From: an uncultured Hungatella sp.
Lineage (GTDB): Bacteria; Bacillota; Clostridia; Lachnospirales; Lachnospiraceae
Direction of reading: 5' to 3'
Length of the DNA stretch: 22,608 nucleotides
Assembly: GCA_910585435.1 (NCBI GenBank)
Contig: CAJUEJ010000046.1
Location: 1-22,608, forward strand
The position numbers were made by a program, and so were the translations under genes. This document shows, in pieces, positions 7,595 through 14,965 of this stretch. The notes beneath the pieces are model-generated. The model did not search any database. It was not told the DNA's origin and was given only the letters and a program-made list of their open reading frames with translations. Every line of letters starts with the position of its first letter. Position 1 is the first letter of the stretch.

Positions 7595-8449
7595 ATGGAA
7601 TATGTAACTTTGAATAACGGTGTAAAAATGCCCATGCTTGGTTTTGGCGTTTTTCAGATCGCAGATGCGGATATCTGTGAGCAGGCAGTTTATGATGCCC
7701 TGATGACAGGCTATCGCCTGATTGATACGGCAGCCGTATATGGGAATGAGGAAGCAGTAGGGCGTGCAATCAAACGCAGCGGGATTCCCAGGGAGGAGCT
7801 GTTCATCACCACAAAACTATGGGTTCAGGACGCAGGCTATGAAAAGACGAAAAAGGCATTTGAAACCTCTCTTTCCAATCTGCAGTTGGATTATCTGGAC
7901 TTATACCTGATTCACCGTCCGTTTGGAGATTACTATGGGGCATGGAGGGCTATGGAAGAACTGTACGAGGCAGGAAAGATCCGGGCTATCGGATTATCCA
8001 ATTTCGGCAGTGACCGTCTGGTGGATCTGGTGATGAATAATAAAGTAGTTCCCGCAGTCAATCAGGTGGAATGTCACCCGTTTTTCCAGCAGAAAGCGGC
8101 GTTTGCATTAATGGAAGAGTATCAGATTCAGCCGGAAGCGTGGGCACCTTTTGCGGAAGGCCAGAAAAATCTTTTTACCAATGAAATGCTTTCCAGTATC
8201 GGGAAAAAATATGGGAAAAGTGCGGCACAGGTAGTGCTGCGCTGGAATTATCAGCGGGGAGTGGTGACAATCCCGAAATCTATCCATAAGGATCGGATGG
8301 AGCAGAACATTTCTATTTTCGATTTCTCTTTAACAGAGGAAGAGATGGAAAAGATCAGCACACTGGATGAGGGCGTGACTTTGTTTGGCGCTAACGAGGA
8401 CCCGCAGTATGCAAAAATGATCAATAGCGTGAAGCTTCATCAGGAATAA
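7595..8449 (+). CDS. Aldo/keto reductase, AKR5-like
   Basis: A 284-residue AKR with TTGGAGG upstream. The tetrad is intact: D44 and Y49 (LIDTAAVYGNE), K74 (TTKLW) and H107 (LIHRP). NQVECHPFFQQ, PEAWAPFAEG and IPKSIHKDRMEQNISIFDF are the other family marks. It is the same subgroup as the genes at 3997 and 12220. It begins shortly after the broken DUF4405 gene and is followed after 3 bases by the MATE pump, so the two are surely co-transcribed. The role is reduction of an aldehyde, ketone or sugar-like carbonyl with NADPH; substrate unknown. Confidence 0.93.
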   Translation: MEYVTLNNGVKMPMLGFGVFQIADADICEQAVYDALMTGYRLIDTAAVYGNEEAVGRAIKRSGIPREELFITTKLWVQDAGYEKTKKAFETSLSNLQLDYLDLYLIHRPFGDYYGAWRAMEELYEAGKIRAIGLSNFGSDRLVDLVMNNKVVPAVNQVECHPFFQQKAAFALMEEYQIQPEAWAPFAEGQKNLFTNEMLSSIGKKYGKSAAQVVLRWNYQRGVVTIPKSIHKDRMEQNISIFDFSLTEEEMEKISTLDEGVTLFGANEDPQYAKMINSVKLHQE

Positions 8450-8452
8450 ATC

Positions 8453-9835
8453 ATGGCAGATGCTAAACTGAGTGAAAAGGATATATTTGAAAAGGTGCCA
8501 GTCCGAAAGGCAATCCTTGCGGTGGCAGTTCCCACGGTAATCAGCCAGCTGATCGTACTCATTTACAATCTTGCTGACACATGGTTTATCGGACAAACAG
8601 GAGATCCCCGGCAGGTGGCGGCTGTTACGGTTTCCTATCCGCTTTTTCTGCTTCTGGGAGGCTTTGGGAATCTGTTTGGCATTGGCGGGGGAAGCATGAT
8701 TTCCCGACTGCTTGGAAGGGAAGAGGCAGAGAATGCCGGGAAGATAGGAACTTTTGTCATATGGTCATCTGTCATAGCCACGCTGCTTTACTCCCTTGTG
8801 ATATTTGGTTTTGGAAGACAGGCATTATCTGTTCTGGGAGCGGAAGGGGAAACCCGTGGATATGCAGAGCAGTATCTGTTCTGGACGGTTGTAGTCGGCG
8901 GAATCCTGATGGTACTGAATCAGGTTCTTGCCAATATCGTCCGGGCTCAGGGCAAGGCGAGAACGGCAAGTATCGGAATATCGGTGGGTGGAGTCCTTAA
9001 TGTGTTTCTGGATCCGCTGTTTATATTCGGGCTACATATGAATGTGGCGGGGGCGGCGCTTGCAACCTGTATTTCCAACGTGGTTTCTGTATTGTACCTT
9101 TTCGGGCATATGATCCGTACCCGAAAAGAAAGCATGGTACAGCTTACGCTGGTGCCGCGGCGGGTAAAACTTTCCTATATGGCAGAAGTGTTTTCTGTCG
9201 GCGCACCTGCCGCATTGCAGATTGTACTGGCATCCATTTCCAACAGTGTTATGCTGCGTCTGATGTCAGGCTATGTGGAACATGCCATTTCGGGTCTTGG
9301 CATAGCGCAGAAGATTGAAATGATCCCATTCCAGATTGTTCAGGGACTGTCCTCCGGTGTGCTTCCGCTGATTGCTTACAATTATGCTTCCGGAAACCGG
9401 AAACGGATGGACAGCGCTGTGCGTTATTCACTGGCAGCCGGGCTTGCCGTCTCCGTGATCATGTTTGCGGTGGTGGAGCTGTCTGCACCGTGGCTGGTCA
9501 GGTTTTTTATTTCGGATGCGGCAACCATAGAATATGGGGCGGCCTTTACCCGTATGAGATGCCTTGCGCTGCCTTTTATCAATATAGAATTTATGCTGAT
9601 TGCCGTGTTTCAGGGGATTGGCGGGGCAAAGCAGGCATTTATACTGTCCTTTTTCCGGAAAGGGATTTTTGACCTGCCGCTGATGATGTTTGCAGATTTT
9701 CTATGGCCCATGTATGGGCTGATGCTGGTAGCGCCGGTTATGGAATTTCTGGGAGGTTCCCTTGCTGTACCGAAAACAGATTTTGGCAGACCGCAGAATA
9801 CCTGTATAAACCTACATCTGCCTGAGCAGATGTAA
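8453..9835 (+). CDS. MATE-family multidrug/metabolite efflux transporter
   Basis: A polytopic MATE (MOP superfamily) exporter with about 12 membrane helices. Family marks include the N-terminal PTVISQLIVLIYNLADTWF, GGGSMISRLLGR, the NVFLDPLFIFGLH segment between the two halves and QGLSSGVLPLIAYNYASGN in the second half. It would export cationic or drug-like compounds by Na+ or H+ antiport. The last 25 residues (from about 9760) are not helix-like. One frame over, the sequence reads LLYRKQILADRRIPV and stops at 9807-9809, a normal MATE tail, so a one-base frameshift near 9760-9770 is likely and the intended length about 451 residues. The body is intact. It sits between AKR genes, suggesting export of a substrate or product of the cluster. 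Confidence 0.9.
   Translation: MADAKLSEKDIFEKVPVRKAILAVAVPTVISQLIVLIYNLADTWFIGQTGDPRQVAAVTVSYPLFLLLGGFGNLFGIGGGSMISRLLGREEAENAGKIGTFVIWSSVIATLLYSLVIFGFGRQALSVLGAEGETRGYAEQYLFWTVVVGGILMVLNQVLANIVRAQGKARTASIGISVGGVLNVFLDPLFIFGLHMNVAGAALATCISNVVSVLYLFGHMIRTRKESMVQLTLVPRRVKLSYMAEVFSVGAPAALQIVLASISNSVMLRLMSGYVEHAISGLGIAQKIEMIPFQIVQGLSSGVLPLIAYNYASGNRKRMDSAVRYSLAAGLAVSVIMFAVVELSAPWLVRFFISDAATIEYGAAFTRMRCLALPFINIEFMLIAVFQGIGGAKQAFILSFFRKGIFDLPLMMFADFLWPMYGLMLVAPVMEFLGGSLAVPKTDFGRPQNTCINLHLPEQM
9814..9833 (+). other. Perfect hairpin after the MATE gene
   Basis: ACATCTGC and GCAGATGT flank a CTGA loop (8-bp stem). It lies just after the alternative MATE stop at 9807-9809, which supports that stop as the original gene end. 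There is no T run, so it is more likely an mRNA processing or stability element than a terminator; the next gene starts 28 bases later. Confidence 0.55.
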
Positions 9836-9861
9836 AATATGAAAATATGAGGAGAATAAGA

Positions 9862-10830
9862 ATGGAAAAAACAAGAAAACTTGGACAGACAGAGATCGAA
9901 ATTACAGCAATCGGATACGGCTGTATGGGACAGACTCACGCCTACGGGGTGGTGGAGGCAGAGGAGGATATGGTAGCACTTATGCGATACGCCCATGAGG
10001 TGGGATATACTTTTTTCGATACTGCCCCAGTATATGGAGAAGCAAACGAAAGGTATCTTGGCAAAGCAGCTGCGCCTTTCCGTAAAGAGGTGGTGATCGC
10101 CACGAAGTTTGGGATTGTGGATGAATCTTTCTTTACAGGGAATGAGGATGCCTTGAACAGCAGCCGTGATTCTATACGGCAGCAGGTAGACGCATCCCTA
10201 ATAAGGCTTGGAACAGATTATATTGATCTATATTATCAGCACCGCATTGATCCGAAAACAGAGCCGGAAGAAGTGGCGGAAACAATGGCGGAGCTGATAA
10301 GAGCCGGGAAAATCCGGGCATGGGGCGTTTCCTTTGCACCGGAGGAATATATCCGAAGAGCGCACAGTGTATGCAGCATTTCCGCAATCGAAAATATGTA
10401 TTCCTTTGTGGCAAGGCAGGATGAGGGAACTTATTTCCTGCTCTGTGAAGAACTTGGAATTACTTATGTGTCAGCCTGCCCTCTTGCAAAAGGGTATCTC
10501 AGCAATCGTTATGCTGCCGGAACAAAGTACCGGGAAGGTGACTGGCGGGCAAATATGAATCTGTTTAAGAAAGAAGGGATTGACCATAATCGTGATCTCA
10601 TGGAGTTGATTACAGAGTTTTCAGAAAGGAAGCAGGCGACTCCGGCGCAGATCGTCCTTGCCTGGGAGATTACAAAGAAACCGTATCTGGTTCCGATTCC
10701 GGAGACAACGAAAAAGGATCGGGTAAAGGAGAACTTTGAGGCGGTCAATGTGGAACTGTCACCAGATGAAATGCAGGAGATTGAGGAAGCACTGTTACAT
10801 ATGGATATTGTTGGTATGGGACGTGGCTAA
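9862..10830 (+). CDS. Aldo/keto reductase, AKR13/YajO-like
   Basis: A 322-residue AKR. I chose ATG 9862 because GAGGAG ends 7 bases upstream; the in-frame ATG at 9847 overlaps that site. The tetrad is intact: D53 and Y58 (FFDTAPVYGEANE), K82 (IATKFG) and H127 (YYQHRID). KIRAWGVSFAPEEYIRRA and PIPETTKKDRVKENFEAV are typical of this subgroup, close to YajO/IolS-like reductases. It is the last gene before the terminator at 10834-10863, so it ends the operon beginning at promoter A. Its relation to the gene at 5838 is subgroup-level, not a recent duplication. Confidence 0.92.
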   Translation: MEKTRKLGQTEIEITAIGYGCMGQTHAYGVVEAEEDMVALMRYAHEVGYTFFDTAPVYGEANERYLGKAAAPFRKEVVIATKFGIVDESFFTGNEDALNSSRDSIRQQVDASLIRLGTDYIDLYYQHRIDPKTEPEEVAETMAELIRAGKIRAWGVSFAPEEYIRRAHSVCSISAIENMYSFVARQDEGTYFLLCEELGITYVSACPLAKGYLSNRYAAGTKYREGDWRANMNLFKKEGIDHNRDLMELITEFSERKQATPAQIVLAWEITKKPYLVPIPETTKKDRVKENFEAVNVELSPDEMQEIEEALLHMDIVGMGRG

Positions 10831-10833
10831 GCC

Positions 10834-10863
10834 AAAAACCCCGTTGCAGGCAACGTGGTTTTT
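10834..10863 (+). terminator. Rho-independent terminator after the first AKR operon
   Basis: AAAAACC and CGTTG pair with CAACG and GGTTTTT around a CAGG loop with one C/T mismatch, ending in five T. It starts 4 bases after the stop codon of the AKR gene and closes the transcription unit starting at 3997. Confidence 0.75.
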
Positions 10864-10879
10864 GACTCTTGCGGCATTC

Positions 10880-10910
10880 GCCAAATGCTCGTGCAAGCAC
10901 GGCACTTGGC
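10880..10910 (+). repeat. Second strong hairpin in the 10831-10944 gap
   Basis: GCCAAATGC pairs with GCACTTGGC (one A/C mismatch), and inside it CGTG pairs with CACG around CAAG, with a single bulged T. Together with the adjoining terminator this gives two long hairpins in 80 bases. I suspect a dispersed clostridial repeat or small structured RNA; only a genome-wide search would show this. Confidence 0.4.
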
Positions 10911-10944
10911 TCATTGCTGGCAGAAATAAAGGAGGGCGATTTAG

Positions 10945-12023
10945 TTGAAAACAAAACAGATTATAGCTTTTATTCTTTCCCTTGTAATGTGTTTCTTCCT
11001 GATTGCATGTGGTACAACGGAGGAACAGACAGATCGTGTGGATGAACTTGTGGAGAATGAAACTCTGGCAGGCAGCCAGACAGTACGGATACAGATATTG
11101 GGAATAAAACACAGGAGAATGACCAGACAGAAATGGCAGAGGAGAATTCAGACAGTGAACAACAAGAGATATCCGGGATATCAGAGGGACAGGTGTTCGA
11201 TTTGGAAAACGGAACTGTTATGTTGAACAGTGGTTATGAGATGCCGATTCTTGGAATAGGAACTTTCCGTCTGTCCGGCGGCGAGGCAGAAAATTCTGTA
11301 TATTGGGCGCTGCGGGATGGATATCGCCTGATCGATACTGCCAGGATTTATGGAAATGAAGCAGATGTGGGACGCGGCATTCAGAGGGCGATTGAGGAAG
11401 GATTTGTGACAAGAGAGGAAATCTTTGTCACCACTAAGATGTGGACGGATGATTTTGATAACGGCGCGGAGGCGATCGATGCTTCTCTTGAAAGGCTTGG
11501 ACTGGATTACATTGACCTGATGATCTTACATCATTCCCAGCCCAGCAATGATGTGGAGGCATACCAGGCAATGGAGCAGGCAGTCAGCGAAGGGAAGCTC
11601 CGGTCCATTGGCCTTTCCAATTATTATACACCGGAGGATTTTGACCGGCTGGTAAACGCAACATCCATCACGCCTGCACTGCTCCAGAACGAAACCCATC
11701 CTTACCATCAGAGCATGGAGATGAAGGAACACCTGCGGCAGTATGGAACGGTTATGGAATCATGGTTTCCCCTTGGCGGACGTGGTAACACGCAGACGTT
11801 GTTTAATGATGAAGTGATTTCCGAGATAGCGCAGGCTCATGGCAAGACTTCGGCACAGATTATCCTGCGCTGGCATCTGCAGGCGGGGAATATAGCGATT
11901 CCTGGTTCAAGTAATGAGGATCATATTCAGGAGAACTTTGAGATATTTGACTTTGAACTGACGGATGAAGAAATGGAGCAGATGACCGGACTTGACCGCA
12001 ATGAACGGTTTGCCGGGTATTGA
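10945..12023 (+). pseudogene. Lipoprotein-anchored aldo/keto reductase, frameshifted in its linker
   Basis: TTG at 10945, 9 bases after GGAGG, starts a lipoprotein signal: KTKQ, hydrophobic IIAFILSLVMCFFLI and lipobox LIAC with Cys22, then an acidic linker. In that frame the linker turns basic and ends at 11226. In the neighbouring frame, from about 11061 onward, an acidic, Asn/Gln-rich linker continues into a complete AKR domain ending at 12023. One missing base between about 11061 and 11100 splits the two; restored, the protein would have about 359 residues. The AKR core has the intact tetrad (LIDTARIYGNE, TTKMW, ILHHS) and an IPGSSNEDHIQENFEIFDF motif. As sequenced, the soluble AKR could only be made by internal initiation (ATG 11133 or 11220). 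An extracytoplasmic AKR is unusual because NAD(P)H is not expected there. Confidence 0.75.
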
Positions 12024-12086
12024 TTCCTATGAGATGATGGTTTTAAAAAAGAGATATATTGTCCCGGATCGTTAAGGAGAAGGATG

Positions 12087-12172
12087 ATGTGCCACATTTT
12101 TGCAAAGTGTGTGGCATAAACCCCTTCCTTGCCGGAAGTGATGTTGAGGAAGGGGAACAATCTCAATATAAT
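12087..12172 (+). promoter_or_regulatory. Cargo promoter B with shared TGCCACA palindrome
   Basis: GTGCCACA (12089-12096) and TGTGGCAT (12110-12117), 13 bases apart, then AAACC, 21 bases, TTGAGG (-35, 12144-12149), 17 bases, TATAAT (-10, 12167-12172). Spacing to the -35 box equals that of promoters A and C. CCCCTTCCT (12121-12129) and AGGAAGGGG (12147-12155) add a second dyad that overlaps the -35 box. It drives the gene at 12220. Confidence 0.75.
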
Positions 12173-12219
12173 ACTTACAGGGTAAAAATATTACCAAATA
12201 ATGATCGGAGGAAAAAGAG

Positions 12220-13074
12220 ATGAGTCAGGCTTATATTACTTTGAATAATGGAACAAAAATCCCGCAGTTTGGTATGGGTGTGTATATGGTGCCTGCGGGA
12301 GATGCAACAAAGAATGCGTGCCTGGAGGCCCTGAAGATGGGATATCGTCATATTGACACTGCCCACGCATACCAGAATGAGCGCAGTGTGGGCGAAGCTG
12401 TCCGTGAAAGTGGTATCCCCCGTGAAGAGATCTGGGTGACTTCCAAATTGTGGCCCAGTGAATATGGGGAAGGCAGGACGATGGAGGGCATTGACAAGAT
12501 GCTGGAGCGTCTGGATATCGGTTATATTGACCTGCTTCTTTTGCATCAGCAGGTGGGTGATTATATGGGTGCATGGCGGGATATGGAAAAGGCGGTTGCG
12601 CAGGGAAAAGTAAAAACTATCGGACTCAGTAATTTTGAGTCAGAACGTTTGGAGAAGGTCTGAGAGGCAGCAACAATCAAGCCCGCAGTGCTGCAGGTAG
12701 AGTGTCATCCCTATTTCCAGCAGAACGAATTAAAAAAGAGGCTGGCTCCTTATGGAACTGTGATCGAGGCATGGTATCCTATCGGACATGGCGATGCAGA
12801 CCTGATAAATGAACCTGTATTTGCAAAGCTGGCAGAAAAGTATGGAAAGACTAATGTTCAGATCATCCTGCGCTGGCATATCCAGGAGGGTACGATTATC
12901 TTCCCGAAATCTACCAATCTGCAGCATATCAAAGATAATTTTGACATCTTTGACTTTGAATTGACGGAAGAGGAAATGGAGCAGATCAGGGCAGTGGATA
13001 AGAATGTGAAGTTCTTTACGGTTCCGCTTGAGCAGCAGGAGACACAGTTTACTGCATGGGCACCGGAGGACTAA
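12220..13074 (+). pseudogene. Aldo/keto reductase (AKR5-like) interrupted by an in-frame TGA
   Basis: ATG 12220 follows GGAGG. The frame runs 147 codons, meets TGA at 12661-12663, then continues in the same frame to TAA at 13072, a total of 284 codon positions and the full family length. The tetrad is encoded before the stop: D46 and Y51 (HIDTAHAYQNE), K76 (TSKLW) and H109 (LLLHQQ). After it come LQVECHPYFQQ, EAWYPIGHGD and FPKSTNLQHIKDNFDIFDF, needed for the second half of the barrel and cofactor binding. Everything else is well preserved, so the nonsense change is recent, a sequencing error, or read through. It is the first gene after promoter B and is followed after 17 bases by the gene at 13092. 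Confidence 0.85.
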
Positions 13075-13091
13075 AGAAGGGGGATGGACAG

Positions 13092-14243
13092 ATGGCACAG
13101 GGAAAATTGGGATTTGGCTTTATGAGGCTCCCAGTCATTGACGGGGTGCAGGAGAACATTGACTTGGAACAGCTGAACCAGATGGTGGATGAGTTCCTGG
13201 GGAACGGATTCACATATTTCGATACAAGTTATGCCTATCACAATGGTAAAAGCGAGGAGGCGTTAAGAAAGAGCGTAGTGGAACGGTATCCGAGGAGTAA
13301 GTTTACCATTGCCACGAAGCTTCCCACCTTTCTCATACAGACAGAAGACCAGGTAGAGGAGATTTTTGCACAGCAGCTTAAAAACCTTGGCACAGACTAT
13401 GTGGATTACTATCTTCTCCATATCCTGAACACAAAATTCTATAACGGGCTGGACGGAAAGGGCGGTGTCGTCAAGAACTGCCATTTGTTTGAACACGCAC
13501 AGAAATGGAAAGAAGAAGGGAAGATCAGACACATTGGATTTTCCTTCCACGATTCGCCGGAGATACTTGACCAGATTCTGACGGAGCATCCGGAAGTAGA
13601 GTTTGTCCAGATCATCATCAATTATTTTGACTGGGAAAGCTATTTTATCGCGTCCAGAAGGTGTTATGAAGTAATCCGTAAGCATGGGAAAGAAATGGTC
13701 ATCATGGAGCCGGTGAAAGGAGGCGTTCTGGCGCAGATACCGGAGGCGGCTGAAAAGAAACTCCGATCTGTTGCACCGGAAATGTCACCAGCAGTATGGG
13801 CGCTGCGGTTTGCAGGCAGCATGGAAAATGTGATTGCAGTCCTTTCCGGTATGTCCACACTGGAGCAGGTGCAGGACAATGTAAATAACCTGAAAGATTT
13901 CGTACCGCTTGGAGAAAACGATAAGGAAATGCTGCTGACAATGGCAAAAGAGCAGAAAGCGACAGGGCCGGAAGGTACTGGAGACTTTTCGGAATATGAA
14001 AGTTTAATCTATCACGGTATCTCTGTGGCGGCAACCCTTGATACTTATAACTCTGCGATGGTGCAGCCGAATCCGTTGTTTTCCGGGGAGATGAATTATC
14101 TGGCAAATAAGCTGCTTGCGGGTGGCGTAACGGATATCAAGCAGGAATTTCCAAAAGAGACCGTTATATTTCATGGAGAGGATATTACAGGACAGGTGGA
14201 AGAGGCGTGGAATTTCCTTGTGGAGCATGCATTTGTGATGTAA
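13092..14243 (+). CDS. COG1453-type aldo/keto reductase lacking the usual C-terminal 4Fe-4S domain
   Basis: A 383-residue protein. ATG 13092 is chosen because AAGGGGGA precedes it. The AKR domain (about residues 1-275) has D44 and Y49 (YFDTSYAYHNGKSE), K76 (IATKLP), H110 (YYLLH) and EPVKGGVLAQIPE, the marks of predicted oxidoreductases of the COG1453 group. Those normally end in a ferredoxin-like region with cysteine clusters. Here, after DFVPLGENDKEMLLTMAKEQ, the remaining 100 residues contain no cysteine and read as an unrelated C-terminal segment I do not recognise (GTGDFSEYESLIYHGIS, then NYLANKLLAGGVTDIKQEFP). A stand-alone Fe-S protein resembling the missing domain is encoded at 14636. 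It is co-transcribed with the broken AKR upstream. Confidence 0.82.
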   Translation: MAQGKLGFGFMRLPVIDGVQENIDLEQLNQMVDEFLGNGFTYFDTSYAYHNGKSEEALRKSVVERYPRSKFTIATKLPTFLIQTEDQVEEIFAQQLKNLGTDYVDYYLLHILNTKFYNGLDGKGGVVKNCHLFEHAQKWKEEGKIRHIGFSFHDSPEILDQILTEHPEVEFVQIIINYFDWESYFIASRRCYEVIRKHGKEMVIMEPVKGGVLAQIPEAAEKKLRSVAPEMSPAVWALRFAGSMENVIAVLSGMSTLEQVQDNVNNLKDFVPLGENDKEMLLTMAKEQKATGPEGTGDFSEYESLIYHGISVAATLDTYNSAMVQPNPLFSGEMNYLANKLLAGGVTDIKQEFPKETVIFHGEDITGQVEEAWNFLVEHAFVM

Positions 14244-14248
14244 TAGTT

Positions 14249-14374
14249 GCGGAGATTTATCCGCCTGATATAACAGTTATTCATAACAATGGAATCTGTA
14301 AAGTACAAGGGTTCCATTGTATTCAGAGTAGAATCTACAGTTGCGGGGGCGGATACTGATATTTTGTATCTGCC
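14249..14374 (+). other. Three hairpins between the AKR gene and promoter C
   Basis: GCGGA/TCCGC at 14249-14264, ACAATGGAA/TTCCATTGT at 14286-14320 (9-bp stem, 17-base loop), and GGCGGATAC/GTATCTGCC at 14348-14374 (one G-T pair). The last is followed by a T-rich stretch and could end transcription before promoter C. AGTTGCGG occurs twice, near 14246 and 14339. I see no gene here. Confidence 0.45.
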
Positions 14375-14384
14375 TCTGTTTCTG

Positions 14385-14470
14385 TTATGCCACACTTTTA
14401 TAAAGGGTGTGGCATAAACCGCTTAGCCTGTCAGGATGGAGTGGAAGGTTAAGCTTCTTCCAGATACAAT
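14385..14470 (+). promoter_or_regulatory. Cargo promoter C with shared TGCCACA palindrome
   Basis: TTATGCCACAC (14385-14395) and GTGTGGCATAA (14407-14417) are perfect inverse copies, followed by ACC, 21 bases, TGGAAG (-35, 14442-14447), 17 bases and TACAAT (-10, 14465-14470). The weak -35 box suggests activator dependence. GCTTAGCCT (14421-14429) and AGGTTAAGC (14446-14454) form a further dyad over the -35, as in promoter B. The leader to the gene at 14636 is about 160 bases with no other clear element. Confidence 0.7.
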
Positions 14471-14635
14471 ATATTCAGAATAGAAATGGAAGATTGTTTT
14501 GATGTGTAAAAATTTCCTGTTAAAATGGATTGAACCAAAGCAGGAGCGAGCTATGCATCAGGTAATATAAAAATGCAGGATAAAGATATGTAAAAGAAAA
14601 CATGCAGGTGCTGTGGAAAGAAATGGTGGAAAGAA

Positions 14636-14965
14636 ATGAATAAGAGCATTATCAATGGGAAAAGTGTGACTGTATCATGTATGGCATTTGGCAAATGCAG
14701 CGAAAGCTGTCCGGTACAGATTGATATTATGGAAAGTTTGAAAATTTATAAAGATTATCTGGACGGCAACACAAAAATTTTGAAAAAAATAGATGAAATG
14801 CAGTCTGCAGGAAAGCCGGTGGATTGTATTGAATGCGGTGCCTGTTCGTCCTGTTGTCAGGGTAGGATTGATGTAAAAAGGTTCATAAGGGAACTGGCAA
14901 TGATGCAGTCATGTGGGCGGCTGATTCCGTCTGCATATGGCAGAAAGAAGGAGTTGGTTGGATGA
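14636..14965 (+). CDS. Stand-alone 4Fe-4S ferredoxin-like protein
   Basis: A 109-residue protein with two cysteine clusters: CMAFGKCSESCP (about residues 16-27) and CIECGACSSCC (about 63-73), spaced like the C-terminal region of COG1453 AKRs, where one cluster is followed by a helical segment and then a CxxCGxC motif and RFIREL-type tail. It therefore looks like that domain as a separate gene, probably binding one or two 4Fe-4S clusters and passing electrons. The second cluster lacks the usual CP proline. GGTGG precedes the ATG. The stop overlaps the start of the MBL-fold lipoprotein (ATGA), so the two are coupled. Its partner could be the AKR at 13092, which lacks exactly this domain. Confidence 0.75.
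   Translation: MNKSIINGKSVTVSCMAFGKCSESCPVQIDIMESLKIYKDYLDGNTKILKKIDEMQSAGKPVDCIECGACSSCCQGRIDVKRFIRELAMMQSCGRLIPSAYGRKKELVG

Noticed and set aside
12661..12740. Selenocysteine insertion at the in-frame TGA
   Set aside because: The site is not catalytic in AKRs, the possible hairpin is short with a large loop, and no selenocysteine genes are visible here. A nonsense mutation is simpler; kept only as a check.
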